The notes under the pieces were generated by a model, which was given only the letters and a program-made list of their open reading frames with translations, was not told the DNA's origin and did not search any database. Source: Molanna angustata (Eukaryota > Arthropoda > Insecta > Trichoptera > Molannidae). Taken from it: 64,000 bases of DNA. Location of the stretch: the NCBI GenBank assembly GCA_963576475.1, contig OY754978.1:13191799-13255798 (forward strand), written 5' to 3'. Positions 10,364 through 20,005 of the stretch are shown piece after piece. The position numbers and the translations under genes are program-made. Positions within the stretch are counted from its first letter, which is position 1, and each line of letters starts with the position of its first letter.

Positions 10364-13300
10364 CTACCCCCCATCTGACCACTTTACACTTGTGGTTCTT
10401 AATTGGTTAACATGCCTTTTCCATGTGTAACTAGTACCCAGAACATTTACCAAGTAAATTGCCTTCCCAATTTTCCTAGTAATCTGTCCCAAAACCCATG
10501 TTGGTTTGTTTACTACCCTGTAGTCTTTTACCCAACATTTTTGACCTGTTTTCAATTCCTTCCTCTCTCTCCCTCCATAATAATAATGCTGCCTCTTTTG
10601 GCTTTTTAACAAGTTATGTCCAATAATATCCTCATGATCATTATTATCATTACAATTAAATTCAGGAATGAAAATGTCAAAATTTGTCCTTAGTTTTCTA
10701 CCTAACATTAAAACTGATGGTTCAACCTTTGTTGAAACATGCGGAGAATTCCGATAATCAACTAAAAAATTATCAATTCTATTTTCATAATCACTCATAA
10801 ATTTCATATTATTTATTAATAATTTTTTTAAAAACATTTTACACGTTTTCACCGTGTTTTCCGCTTGACCATTGGAAGAAGGTGAAAATATTGGTGACGT
10901 TACATGTTTTATACCATGTTCAACACAAAAACTCTGAAATTGATTTGACATAAAAGCACTACCATTATCCGATACTATCGTTTTGACACATCCAAATTGA
11001 CAAAATAATTTTTTTAATGCTTTAATGGTGCAAAACGCATTAATATTCTTCATTTCTAAGCATTCAATCCATTTTGAATATGCATCACATACTACAAGAA
11101 ATGATTTACCTGCAATTGGTCCAAAAAAATCAATATGTATTCTCGTCCAAACCGACTCTTCCTTAGGCCAGCTTGTCAATACATTTTTTGGTTCCGATGC
11201 GGCAACTTTTGAGCATTCAAAACATTCACTAACTAATTCTTCAATGTCTTTATCAATTTTCGGCCAATAAACATAACCTCTTGCAAGACCTTTTGTCTTC
11301 ACAATACCAAGATGAGATCTATGTAACATACCTAAAATTTTATCTCTCAAGCTTGACGGAATAACTACTCTATGATTCCACAAAATGCACCCTTTTATAA
11401 TTGATAACTCATTTCTCTTTAACCAGAAATGCCACAAATCACTGTCTTTGTTAACTTTATCCGGCCATTTTGATTGTAAACAATACATAATACGCACTAA
11501 CACATCATCACAACTAGTTGACTCACTAATCTGCTCAATGTTTATACAAATTTGCTCACTGTCACATATTAAATTTAAATAATTATCTGTCAAGTTATCA
11601 CAACTATTATCTGGTTCACTAACCGGTACTCTCGATAAATAATCAGAACAATTATCTTTAGACTTAATGTATTTAATTTCGTAATTAAAACCAGCCAAAA
11701 TTAACCCGTATCTTTGCAATCTATTTGCTGCTAACGTCGGTATATTCTTTTTTTCACTAAGAATTCTCGTTAGCGGTTGGCTATCAACCAATAATGTGAA
11801 TTTCCTACCGTACAGATACTGAAAAAACTGCTTTAATCCATATGTTATAGCTAACGCCTCAAGGTCGATAATAGCGTATTTTTGTTCTTCCTTAGACAGA
11901 GTGCGCGATACAAAAGCTATCGGTCTTTGTTGCTCTTTACCAATTAACAATGACGCCGCTAACCCTTTCAGTGACGCGTCCGTAACTAAAGTTAATGGTA
12001 AATTTTCGTCAAAATGTGCTAAAACATTTCCACTAGTTAAAACTTTTTTTAACTCATCGATTGCCTTCTTGCAATCGCTACTAAATTCCCAAACTGCATC
12101 TTTTTTTAATAACTCATATAACGGTTTCGCTATACTAGACATATTCGGAATAAAATTTCTATAAAAATTAATTAAACCTAAAAAACTTTTCAACTCATGA
12201 ACATCCCCTGGATATGGAGTTAAAGTTATAGCCTCAACTTTACTTTTTAAAGGTTCCACCCCTTTTTCCGAAATCTTATGTCCTAAAAATTCTACATTAT
12301 CCCTAAAAAATTCGCACTTTTCCGTATTTACAGTCAAATTACATTTTTTTAAACGTTTTAATAATCCCTCTAAGTTACTATCATGTTCCTCTAAAGTTCT
12401 TCCTGAAACCAAAATATCATCCAAAAATACCACAACTCCTTTTAAACCTAATAAACAAGCTGTTAAATTTTTAGCGAAAATTCCTGGGCTAGATGACAAA
12501 CCGAAAACTAACCTATTATACCGAAATAAACCTAACGATGTGGAAATCGTTGTATATTTTTTACTGTTTTCATCTAACTCAAACTGAGTATAAGCATTTT
12601 TTAAATCGATTTTGCTAAAATATTTACTTCCACTAATTTCTGACATTAACTCTTCGAATTTTGGTAACGGATATTTATCAACCATTAATTGTGGATTCAC
12701 TGTTGTTTTATAATCCCCACAAATCCTGATTTCCCCCGATTTCTTTATAACAGGAACAATTGGAGAAGCAATGTCACTCGACGTCACTGCCGTGATTATG
12801 CCCTCTTTCTCCAATCTTCTAATTTCTTTTTCGACTTTTTCCCTGATCGAAAATGGAACTAACCTAGGTTTACAAAATTTAGGTATAAAATTCTCTTTAA
12901 CAAACAACCTAACCTTTCCTTTGGAAAATCTTCCCAATTTTTCACTGAAAACTTCCGGATATTTTTCCTTGATTTTAATAATATAATTATTTTTAAAATT
13001 TTCATCAACACTGGTCAGTAAAGTGTTAACACCTTCAAAATAAATATTGAAATTCTGAATAACATTTCTACCTATTATTACACTGTTGCCATTGTTTACT
13101 ACGAATAATTTAATCACTTGTTTGATATTGTTGTATGTTACTTCCATTATACACATACCAATACATTTTAAAATACTACCGTCGTATGATTTTAAAATAC
13201 TTGTCGGCTTATTCAATTTATAATTTTTAAACTTCTTAAAATAAATATCTTTCGGAATTACACATACATTAGCACCTGTATCAATCATCGCGTGAATAAT

Positions 13301-13720
13301 CTGACTACCAATACATATATTAATCATGAATGGATTTACAATTTCATTATTACCTTCCGTATTGCAAACAACATTTACGTTCGTATTATTTTCCATAGTA
13401 AAAATACTATTTTTGCTTTTACCAAACTGATCGTTTTTACATGCTTTCGCAATATGACCCATTTTTCTACACTTATTACACTTAAAATTTATAAATTTAC
13501 AATCTTTAATTAAATGACTATCAGATAAACATGCAAAACATTTTAAATTCCTATTACTAACATGCGGTGATACTGATCTATTCCTTTTCTTATCAACTTC
13601 ATTGAAATTCCTTCTATGTGCACTATTTTTATTATACCTACTATTCTGTTTACTTTCGATTTCACAAATTTCTGATTTACATCTTTTTATCATATTTTTA
13701 TTTTTTGATACCGATTCCAA
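10364..13720 (-). CDS. pol: Ty3/gypsy Pol (NC-PR-RT-RH-IN)
   Basis: About 1,118 codons on the minus strand, opening on a non-ATG codon four codons after the gag stop and in the same frame. Order: two CCHC zinc knuckles (C61-C64-H69-C74 and C81-C84-H89-C94); aspartic protease with IDTGAN (D147); reverse transcriptase with D372 in IDLKNAYTQF and FLDD at 432-435; RNase H with TDAS (D581); integrase with an HHCC zinc finger (H800, H803, C833, C836) and a D864, D918, E954 triad with 35 residues between the last two; then a C-terminal domain. All catalytic residues are present. The nucleocapsid knuckles lie downstream of the stop that ends Gag, so this frame has no start of its own. It would need readthrough, or the stop is a mutation. 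Confidence 0.93.
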   Translation of the reverse strand: MESVSKNKNMIKRCKSEICEIESKQNSRYNKNSAHRRNFNEVDKKRNRSVSPHVSNRNLKCFACLSDSHLIKDCKFINFKCNKCRKMGHIAKACKNDQFGKSKNSIFTMENNTNVNVVCNTEGNNEIVNPFMINICIGSQIIHAMIDTGANVCVIPKDIYFKKFKNYKLNKPTSILKSYDGSILKCIGMCIMEVTYNNIKQVIKLFVVNNGNSVIIGRNVIQNFNIYFEGVNTLLTSVDENFKNNYIIKIKEKYPEVFSEKLGRFSKGKVRLFVKENFIPKFCKPRLVPFSIREKVEKEIRRLEKEGIITAVTSSDIASPIVPVIKKSGEIRICGDYKTTVNPQLMVDKYPLPKFEELMSEISGSKYFSKIDLKNAYTQFELDENSKKYTTISTSLGLFRYNRLVFGLSSSPGIFAKNLTACLLGLKGVVVFLDDILVSGRTLEEHDSNLEGLLKRLKKCNLTVNTEKCEFFRDNVEFLGHKISEKGVEPLKSKVEAITLTPYPGDVHELKSFLGLINFYRNFIPNMSSIAKPLYELLKKDAVWEFSSDCKKAIDELKKVLTSGNVLAHFDENLPLTLVTDASLKGLAASLLIGKEQQRPIAFVSRTLSKEEQKYAIIDLEALAITYGLKQFFQYLYGRKFTLLVDSQPLTRILSEKKNIPTLAANRLQRYGLILAGFNYEIKYIKSKDNCSDYLSRVPVSEPDNSCDNLTDNYLNLICDSEQICINIEQISESTSCDDVLVRIMYCLQSKWPDKVNKDSDLWHFWLKRNELSIIKGCILWNHRVVIPSSLRDKILGMLHRSHLGIVKTKGLARGYVYWPKIDKDIEELVSECFECSKVAASEPKNVLTSWPKEESVWTRIHIDFFGPIAGKSFLVVCDAYSKWIECLEMKNINAFCTIKALKKLFCQFGCVKTIVSDNGSAFMSNQFQSFCVEHGIKHVTSPIFSPSSNGQAENTVKTCKMFLKKLLINNMKFMSDYENRIDNFLVDYRNSPHVSTKVEPSVLMLGRKLRTNFDIFIPEFNCNDNNDHEDIIGHNLLKSQKRQHYYYGGRERKELKTGQKCWVKDYRVVNKPTWVLGQITRKIGKAIYLVNVLGTSYTWKRHVNQLRTTSVKWSDGG

Positions 13721-13732
13721 TACATTTGCATA

Positions 13733-14209
13733 TTAAAGTATTTGAGAAAAACCCTTTTTCTCGTCCTCCAAATACAACTTTTCTTTTATTTGACTATTAC
13801 ACAAACCGATAATAAAAATATCTTTCAAAGATTCTTCCAGACGATCATTAAATTGACATTTAACACTACGCTCTTTTAATTTACAAGCAAACTCTTTTAC
13901 TGATTCATGTTCAGACTGTTTCATACAATAAAATTTTTCTCTCTCTATATACGGAGAAACAGTTTCATTACAAAAATTATCCAAATGATCAAATAATTTC
14001 GACAATTTTTCTTCAGTAACTTTTCTTGGTACACACAAGTTCTGTAATAAAACAAAAGTTTTTTCAGACAAAGAGGTTAAAAATATTGCTCTCTTCCTTG
14101 ATTCAGACATTTTTTCATCATCAGCTATGATGAATTGCTCAAAACGTACCCTGAACACACTCCACAAATCACTCTCGTGATTGAAAAGCGGTAGATTCCT
14201 TTGTTCCAT
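13733..14209 (-). CDS. gag: Ty3/gypsy Gag, capsid part, ended by in-frame TAA
   Basis: The first ATG is at 14209 on the minus strand (MEQRNLPLFNHESDLW...); codons further upstream lack an ATG. About 158 residues follow, of the retrotransposon gag (capsid-like) type: WSVFRVRFEQF near the start and a charged region with MKQSEHESVKEF, then KLKERSVKCQF. It has no zinc knuckle. TAA at 13735-13733 ends it, and the same frame then runs openly into the nucleocapsid knuckles and Pol. The stop therefore falls inside what would usually be the single gag(-pol) product. Either a recent nonsense change or a recoding site explains this. Confidence 0.8.
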   Translation of the reverse strand: MEQRNLPLFNHESDLWSVFRVRFEQFIIADDEKMSESRKRAIFLTSLSEKTFVLLQNLCVPRKVTEEKLSKLFDHLDNFCNETVSPYIEREKFYCMKQSEHESVKEFACKLKERSVKCQFNDRLEESLKDIFIIGLCNSQIKEKLYLEDEKKGFSQIL

Positions 14210-14742
14210 ATTACCGAAAAAAGAATACCTACAGACAAGAAAAGAAAAATACACTTATCTTAACTCGATCCTGTCCAGTCGCTTGAACCTGCACTACGGC
14301 CCAACCCTGTCTCTGCAGAAGTCGTCTCTGTCGAATCCTGGTCTTCCAGCTCTCTGGTCCTCTTCCGTTGCCTCTGCTCGACGCTCGTTCACAGCAAGCA
14401 GCCAATCCTCTTGTCCAATCCTTGTGGTCCCCTGGTCCTCTCTGATTCTCGTTCCCGTTGTCCTTCCTGGTCTTCCTTGGTCCCCTCTGGTCCCCTTGAA
14501 GTCCAGTCGAAGTCTCCCGAAGTCGTATCTCGAAGATCCCTGTCTTCTTCAGCTCCGATACTGCTTCCTCGAAGATCTTCTTTTCCGTACACTACAGTGT
14601 CTCTATACACTTGTACGATCTTGTACCTCCAATTTTTTTTCAGTGAAAAAAAATTATTGTTGTCTGTTGTTGCCGAAATTTTTCCTTCTTGAAAAATTCC
14701 CAATTTCTTCGTGTAAATTCGTTCCAGACTGCGCCAGTATAG
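14210..14742 (-). other. 5' leader with primer-binding site, purine-rich
   Basis: Between the 5' LTR and gag. It starts on the element strand with CTATAC and then TGGCGCAGTCTGGAACG (14736 down to 14720), the likely primer-binding site. The region 14300-14560 is strongly purine-rich on the element strand (GGAAGACCAGGAAGGAC-like repeats), unlike the AT-rich rest, giving a spurious open frame. Confidence 0.75.
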
Positions 14743-14984
14743 TGTCCCTATACACTACTATTGTTGGGGTGAAACTCTTAGTTCTTTGTAAGTAAAAGAT
14801 GTTATATTCTTTTACACTTTAATTACAATACGTTCACATATACAAGATACAATTCAAGGTCAAATACTATAACAATTCACGGAGGTAGCTATCAACGGCG
14901 TAACGATGAATGACGCGCCGCGTGCCTATTCACACACTATATACACACACAGACATGCTATCTCTTTCATTCACATATCTCACA
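14743..14984 (-). repeat. 5' LTR of the Ty3/gypsy element
   Basis: 242 bp, right copy on the plus strand and the 5' LTR in element orientation. Nearly identical to 9885-10126. Directly followed by the TATAG target duplication. Confidence 0.95.
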
Positions 14985-15184
14985 TATAGTCTATCAGAGT
15001 TTTCATTCTCTTATTTGAGTCAACTTACTTGACACGAAAATAATCAAATGAAACTCTTTGATTTAAGGGTATATTGAATATTGATTTGAAACTAGGGGAA
15101 ATTTTCATAATTTGAAAAATTCTATAAGGGCTAAATCAGCATTAGCGTTCATTTTGTGAAAGGAAATAAATATTTTTGTAATCT

Positions 15185-15475
15185 AAACTAGTTGCGTGTA
15201 ATACATGAGATTTAACTGTCAATGGCGATAATATGTGTATAGTGACACCGAATCAAATTGACACCGAACTTCTATCTGAAATAAAACTTCACACTCGTAT
15301 AAGGAACCCAGAACTAATTAGATTACAGTTTTTCAACATTAACACAAGTTTTTTTAATCCCATTACTCGGATGTGTAGATTTTATAATACTTTTCATACT
15401 AATAAAGACATAGATATTTTTGGTTACAGTCTGGTGACATTCAGAAGAAAACTTTCCTCACTTATAAATTAGTGC
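15185..15475 (+). pseudogene. Non-LTR retrotransposon RT C-terminal fragment
   Basis: The frame 15233-15472 reads LHTRIRNPELIRLQFFN, then NPITRMCRFYNTF, then KDIDIFGYSLVTFRRKL. The R-TRNP-L, N-x-I-RM-x-x-YN and DIF-x-SL-x-x-F+xx+ blocks are the usual end of Jockey/CR1-type reverse transcriptases. About 60 bp upstream (15185-15243, ACTAGTTGCGTGTAATACAT) recurs at 46655-46720 as ACTAGTTGCATGTAACACAT, so the element is a repeated family. The 5' part is missing. Confidence 0.6.
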
Positions 15476-15807
15476 TTATTTGTATATTTTATAGTAATGT
15501 TTATCTTTTTGTTTTGTTAACATATTTCGCTATTTTTCTTTGATGTGATCTTAATCCTTGTTGTATCTGTTTTGTTTTTATATAATTTCCATTTAAGATA
15601 TTTTTATTTTCCTATAGATTTGTATACCAATTTTTAATGCAGAATGTGGCCACTTGTAATAGGCATGATGACTAATTTTGAAAAACTATCTCACGATGTT
15701 TTTACGCATTCACTGTTTTCAAATATATATACATTTCTACATAAAATAAAGGTTTAGTAGCAAAAATCGCCATTTTAAAATCAAATTTGACATTTACGCC
15801 AAAAAAA

Positions 15808-15865
15808 CGCTTGTAGTATCATGGCGGCTGCCGACCCTGACGGTGACGTCATGGTATCGTAAACT
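15808..15865 (+). promoter_or_regulatory. Promoter-like patch: YY1-like and CRE motifs
   Basis: CATGGCGGCTG (YY1/Pho-like core ATGGCGGC) is followed by a perfect cAMP-response element TGACGTCA at 15844-15851, in a locally GC-richer patch. It lies about 85 bp upstream of the THAP-like exon remnant. Motif presence only; promoter activity is inferred. Confidence 0.35.
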
Positions 15866-15929
15866 GCATATCACTACTATATGTAATATATGTGTTCTAA
15901 GACGATTTGTGTATTTATAATCAATTCAA

Positions 15930-16075
15930 AAGTGCATAAGTGTTGTGCGGTCCCTAAATGTACAAACACGACGAAAAAAACACCTACTGAGGTATTTGTT
16001 TTCGTCCCACGCGAAAAAAAAGAGAAATAAGTGATTAAATTTCGCACGGCGAGACACAAGTGAATTTTATTAAGT
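15930..16075 (+). pseudogene. THAP-domain exon remnant
   Basis: The plus strand reads KCCAVPKCTNTTKKTP and then EVFVFVPREKKE, and after a frameshift RNK-stop-LNFARRDTSEF. This fits the start of a THAP zinc finger (C-x2-4-C with C-AVP-C-N, a conserved F-x-FP strand, then R-KW-x-x-x-x-RRD). The codon at the invariant THAP tryptophan is TGA. THAP domains are the DNA-binding modules of P-element-type transposases and of several animal regulators. The C-x2-H half of the finger was not found. With a frameshift and a stop it is a broken copy; whether it comes from a P-like transposon or a host gene cannot be told. Confidence 0.55.
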
Positions 16076-16818
16076 ACGCGTTTACAATGAAGTACAGTAT
16101 TTGTTCCCCCACTATTAGCTCTCAATAATATAATATTTACCATTATTTAGGCAATAAGCATATAAAGAACTTCATTAATGTCCAAACGTCAAAATAGGCC
16201 ATCATAAGTTTCCCGCGTATGTTTTTAGCTTATGAACACATAATGTAGAGAGAAGAAGGAGCATATTTTATCGATTTTCGAGATGTAAGTTGTATTTAAA
16301 TTACAGATAAATAAAGTACTTATATGTACTTATTATTAAGTTTTTACGTTTCGAAATTCTGATGAACAAAAGTCTTTGTTCGACGCAAAGAAATATCCGA
16401 CCATCAAAAGTTCCATTCTAGTTAAGAGTAGTTAAGACAGGCAGAAAAATAACTACTATGGCTGCTATTGCTAAAAATAACGATAGCAGATAAATATAGC
16501 TTGTTATGAACACAATACAAATAACGAGCGCTATGTAATAATTCGTATGCTGCTAAAATTGTAACGATGTTTTAAAACGCATGCTTCGCGTAATCGCCGT
16601 CGTTTCGCAAATCGCTTCATTGCATGAAAAAAATATAGCTTGCTAGTTTAGTTTGGCAGTGACCAGCATCATAACATGTCGAACGTTCGTCAGCTGACCA
16701 TCGCGTGACAAAATTGTAGAATACTAAAACTAAATTAGTTTACCATACGTTGCGAGCGTTCATTATTTATTTATTTATTCAATAAAAACTAAGTTACATA
16801 CAAAATACAATTAACATA

Positions 16819-17404
16819 GGCCCGATATTACAGTCGGCCCTCAACTCATTGAGTTTTCCAAACTCAAGATTAATGTTAAGGGGAGATTGAATCCATTTCC
16901 GTATTACAGTGCAATATGACATGTCAGTTACTAAATCTTCAATTATAGACATATTTCACTTTTTCTGTGGTTATTATCTGTCAAATTTAAATAACCTCAA
17001 ATAATACGAAATACAAAACGGGACGCTACGACTTTAAATACCATTGTTTTATTATCCAACATGGTAAATTTAATTTTTTTCACCAAAATAATGCTTTTAA
17101 ATGCCCGTGTTCGTTTCAATACGGCTGTCAGTTTGTTTTGTTGTGTGGCGCCACCTTCGATACAACACTGAAACTACACACGTTGCCTAACGCCTCTAGT
17201 GATAGAAACTGAAACTACACGAGTTGCCTAGCAAATGACAGTTGACTCACAGTTAAGTACTTAATCTGCCAGAAACGTTGAGTTAAATATTTGTCGTTTT
17301 AGTGACGTATTTGAGGGAAGATTAGGTCTAAACGGACACTGTAATACGCTATATTTTTGTAAAACTTGAGTTTAGCTCTTAAACTGACACTGTGATACCG
17401 GCCC
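16819..17404. mobile_element. TIR element (MITE-like), 3-bp ATA duplication
   Basis: Left end GGCCCGATATTACAGT; right end, reverse-complemented, GGGCCGGTATCACAGT. It is flanked by ATA (16816-16818 and 17405-17407). The subterminal parts are also inverted (CTCAACTC..., TTGAGTT), as in palindromic MITEs. No coding sequence. A partial relative is at 44731-44935. A 3-bp TSD with a GGGCC start would fit PIF/Harbinger, but a TA duplication (Tc1/mariner) cannot be excluded. Confidence 0.75.
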
Positions 17405-17600
17405 ATAGTGTCCCCCGATAGGTAGGTGAGTATCTAGGTAAATTGAAACTATTTGCTTTGATGAATACTTGTTCCATTTATATTTAATTTGTTTTAGTTT
17501 TAAGTATCTAATTAAAATATTAATATATCGATAACACCAAAATAAACATAGTCCAGACCGACAATTAATGCGTATATTGTATTGAAGACTATCAGAAGAA

Positions 17601-17812
17601 TTGACGCGACCATACTATGACGTCGTGCGCTCTGATTGTTTTTTCTCATAAAATGGCGGACTTACACATTTTGTATTTTTATATTTATAATATTATTATT
17701 ATTCACTCCTATAAATTAAAAAAAAAACATTTTTTAAATCTTTATAACCTATTTTATTTTATAAAATCATAATTTCAATGATTTTTTTCTTACAGTCATC
17801 ACACCTATTACA
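17601..17812 (+). repeat. Dispersed repeat R2 with promoter-like head, copy 1
   Basis: Starts TTGACGCGACCATACTATGA, then CGTCGTGCGCTCTGATTG and AAAATGGCGGAC, and ends in ATTTCAATGATTT and CAGTCATCACACCTATT. It aligns over about 210 bp with 18233-18445. Confidence 0.85.
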
Positions 17813-18232
17813 TATTTTAATATATTAATCATAATATGTATATGAATCATAACAGTTATCCCATATGTATATTAGATTCATCATAATACATTGTGTATTT
17901 CCATTTCAACCTCATGTAACACTGTACAACTCCCACAAACAATATAATTACATCATTTTATTTTATAATCAAGCAATGAAAGCCACCAAGTTATTTATTT
18001 CTGAAACGTTAAATATTCTCCACCACGTTACAATACTCGGTGCGTGTTATAACAGATGCGTCAACGATTCAATAGAGCGGATAGCGATATTATTTGGTTT
18101 ATTGTCCCAAATAAACGAAATAAATCAATAAATAAAAATAGCATGTTAAAAATAAGCAGCATATTCCATATAGCTTGTTATGAAAAAAATAGCCATTTCG
18201 AACAACACAACAGTTGACAGTAACAAACACAA

Positions 18233-18445
18233 TTGACAGTGACAATATGGTGACGTCATGCGCTCTGATTGGTGTTTCACATAAAATGGCGGACAAACAT
18301 ATTTTGTATTTTTATTTTAATAATATTAATATTATTCGCTCTTTTAAAATGAAAATAAATATATTTTTTCAAATCTTTATAACATATTTTATCTAATAAA
18401 ATCATAATTTCAATGATTTTTTCTTACTGTCATCACGCCTATTGG
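18233..18445 (+). repeat. Dispersed repeat R2 with promoter-like head, copy 2
   Basis: Second copy of the 17601-17812 repeat. Its head contains TGACGTCA (CRE), CTGATTGG (inverted CCAAT) and AAAATGGCGGAC (YY1-like) within about 50 bp; copy 1 has the same layout with substitutions. Confidence 0.85.
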
Positions 18446-18699
18446 CTGACCAGTTTTATATTAGCTTTTTATTATTTTTTGAAACTATTGATGTATAATA
18501 ACTTTTTAGCTGTAAGTGGTCCTTAATAATAAACAAATAAATAAATAGTGAAAGATGTTATAAAAAAATAAATATAAAACCTAAAATATTCGAAAAAAAT
18601 TTAATATTCTAAAATATTTCGTTTTCCTTTAAAAACAAAAAAAAAGATTTTATGAATAAAAAAAGTTTGTTAAATATTGAAATATTTTCATAAAAACAT

Positions 18700-19195
18700 G
18701 TTTGAGATTATTGTATTTGTCTATGTTCATACAAATTTTCAGCGTTCTAGCTATTATTGATTAGAGAAATGTGAAAATCTCTCTCTTCTGGGTCACAATC
18801 CTAGGAATGGTCTGCACCAAACACTCGATCTTTCCACTTAACTCTATCGTCCGCCAATCTCAATAAAGGTAAAAATTCTGAGTATAAATGATTTTCGCAC
18901 AAAATTTGGGCTCTGTACACCGATTGTATCAAAAGATAAAAGGGACGGACGGACACACAGACACACATATAATATTTTCTAGTCCGTATTCTGGGTTCAT
19001 CCATATATACATATAACATACATATATATGGTGAGAAGCCTCTTAGTTGGTGTTTTTTTTAATTCAAAGTAAAAAAAAAACATGAGAAATTTAGACCTGG
19101 CCATACAAAATCTCACGGATCTTGGCTTGAAACTATGTCGACATGCTAGAGAAATAAATTATTTTGAACAAATCGACAGTTTGACAAAACCCCGA
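18700..19195 (+). repeat. Dispersed repeat R3, copy 1
   Basis: Aligns with 47232-47700 in the same orientation. Shared landmarks: TTCAG(C/G)(G/A)TTCTAGCT, AATTCTGAGTATAAA, TCAAAAG(A/T)TA(A/T)AAGGGACGG, an ACGGAC(G/A)CACACA run, AAGCCT(C/T)T(T/A)AGTTGGT and AAATCGACAGTT. It is close to 500 bp with no coding sequence of its own. The class of element is unknown. Confidence 0.75.
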
Positions 19196-19834
19196 ATAAA
19201 ATGTGTCATAAAACACAAAGTTTCTATTTTCTTACACATTGTTATTATTTTTTTTAGTGTGTGTAGTCAGACTTTTCCAAAAATGATTCGAAACGATTTT
19301 TTTTTCAAAAATAATACATTTTTGCTTAGTATTTTTTTTTAAGCATGTGAAACAAAATTTTAAAAACAACGATTCCGCCTGTGTGTGTGTACAAGCCTTT
19401 AATCGTTGTTATAATGATGTCTTTAGTAATTCATATACTTTTCATTTCCTTTATAAAATCAAAAGAGATGTTTCGTTTATTTCATCAAACATCTTAATAC
19501 TCCATTGAAATTTCGTTTCATCTTTTTGTACGGATGAAATCTCCTTTCAGATTGTATTTGGGTTCTTTTAAGTATTATTAAAAAGCGTTTTTTGTGTCTT
19601 CTTTTTCTATTTTTGTGTCGGATTTCGTTTTGGGATTTATCGTATTTGTTTGGGATATCTCATTGATGACTTTTTTTGACAAACTTTTTGGGAAAACATA
19701 GTATCTTTGAGTTCGGTATATAATAATATGTTACTACTTACCTTCTATGCGTTTTGCAGAGTAAATTTGTTGCTCATTGTAAGGTTCATTTTAGTCAGGT
19801 GATAAATAATTTCATTTTGAAATATTTATTGTGA

Positions 19835-20005
19835 TTATTCATACCATCACGGCATATGGTGATTATTCATACCATCACGGCACGACTATGTGGTGTCACC
19901 AACGACAAGTGTGCGGGTGTGCAATAACAAATAAAAATAATCACAATTCATGCGCGTATCCTCACACACCAGTCTCGTCTCCTACCACCTAACCTAAACC
20001 AACAA
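19835..20005 (-). mobile_element. SINE-like repeat S1, copy 1 (satellite A relative)
   Basis: On the minus strand: GAGACGAGACTGGTGTGTGA, a CACACCCGCACACTTGTCG core, then GTGCCGTGATGGTATGAATA. The last part is repeated once more. The tail GTGATGGTATG is the same as the 3' end of the RTE copies in the window, as expected for a short element moved by RTE machinery. The middle is homologous to the satellite A monomer. Other copies: 40280-40390 and 43355-43492. Confidence 0.7.

Larger units (their letters stand above)
9885..14984 (-). mobile_element. Complete Ty3/gypsy LTR retrotransposon
   Basis: A 5,100-bp element on the minus strand, flanked by a perfect 5-bp duplication TATAG (9880-9884 and 14985-14989). 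The two 242-bp LTRs begin TGTGAGATAT and end GGGACA on the element strand. They differ at about one position, so insertion is recent. A primer-binding site (rc of 14720-14736) begins TGGCGCAGTC, like the tRNA-Ser-type site of Drosophila 17.6/297 elements; the match is to the first ten bases only. A purine tract GGAGGAG abuts the 3' LTR (rc 10127-10133). Gag and Pol are present and there is no env frame. One stop codon interrupts the gag-pol frame. Confidence 0.95.

Noticed and set aside
14389..14795. Open frames in the LTR leader on both strands (for example 14181-14795 plus, 14389-14703 minus)
   Set aside because: They overlap the non-coding leader and LTR of the gypsy element and are explained by its purine-rich composition.
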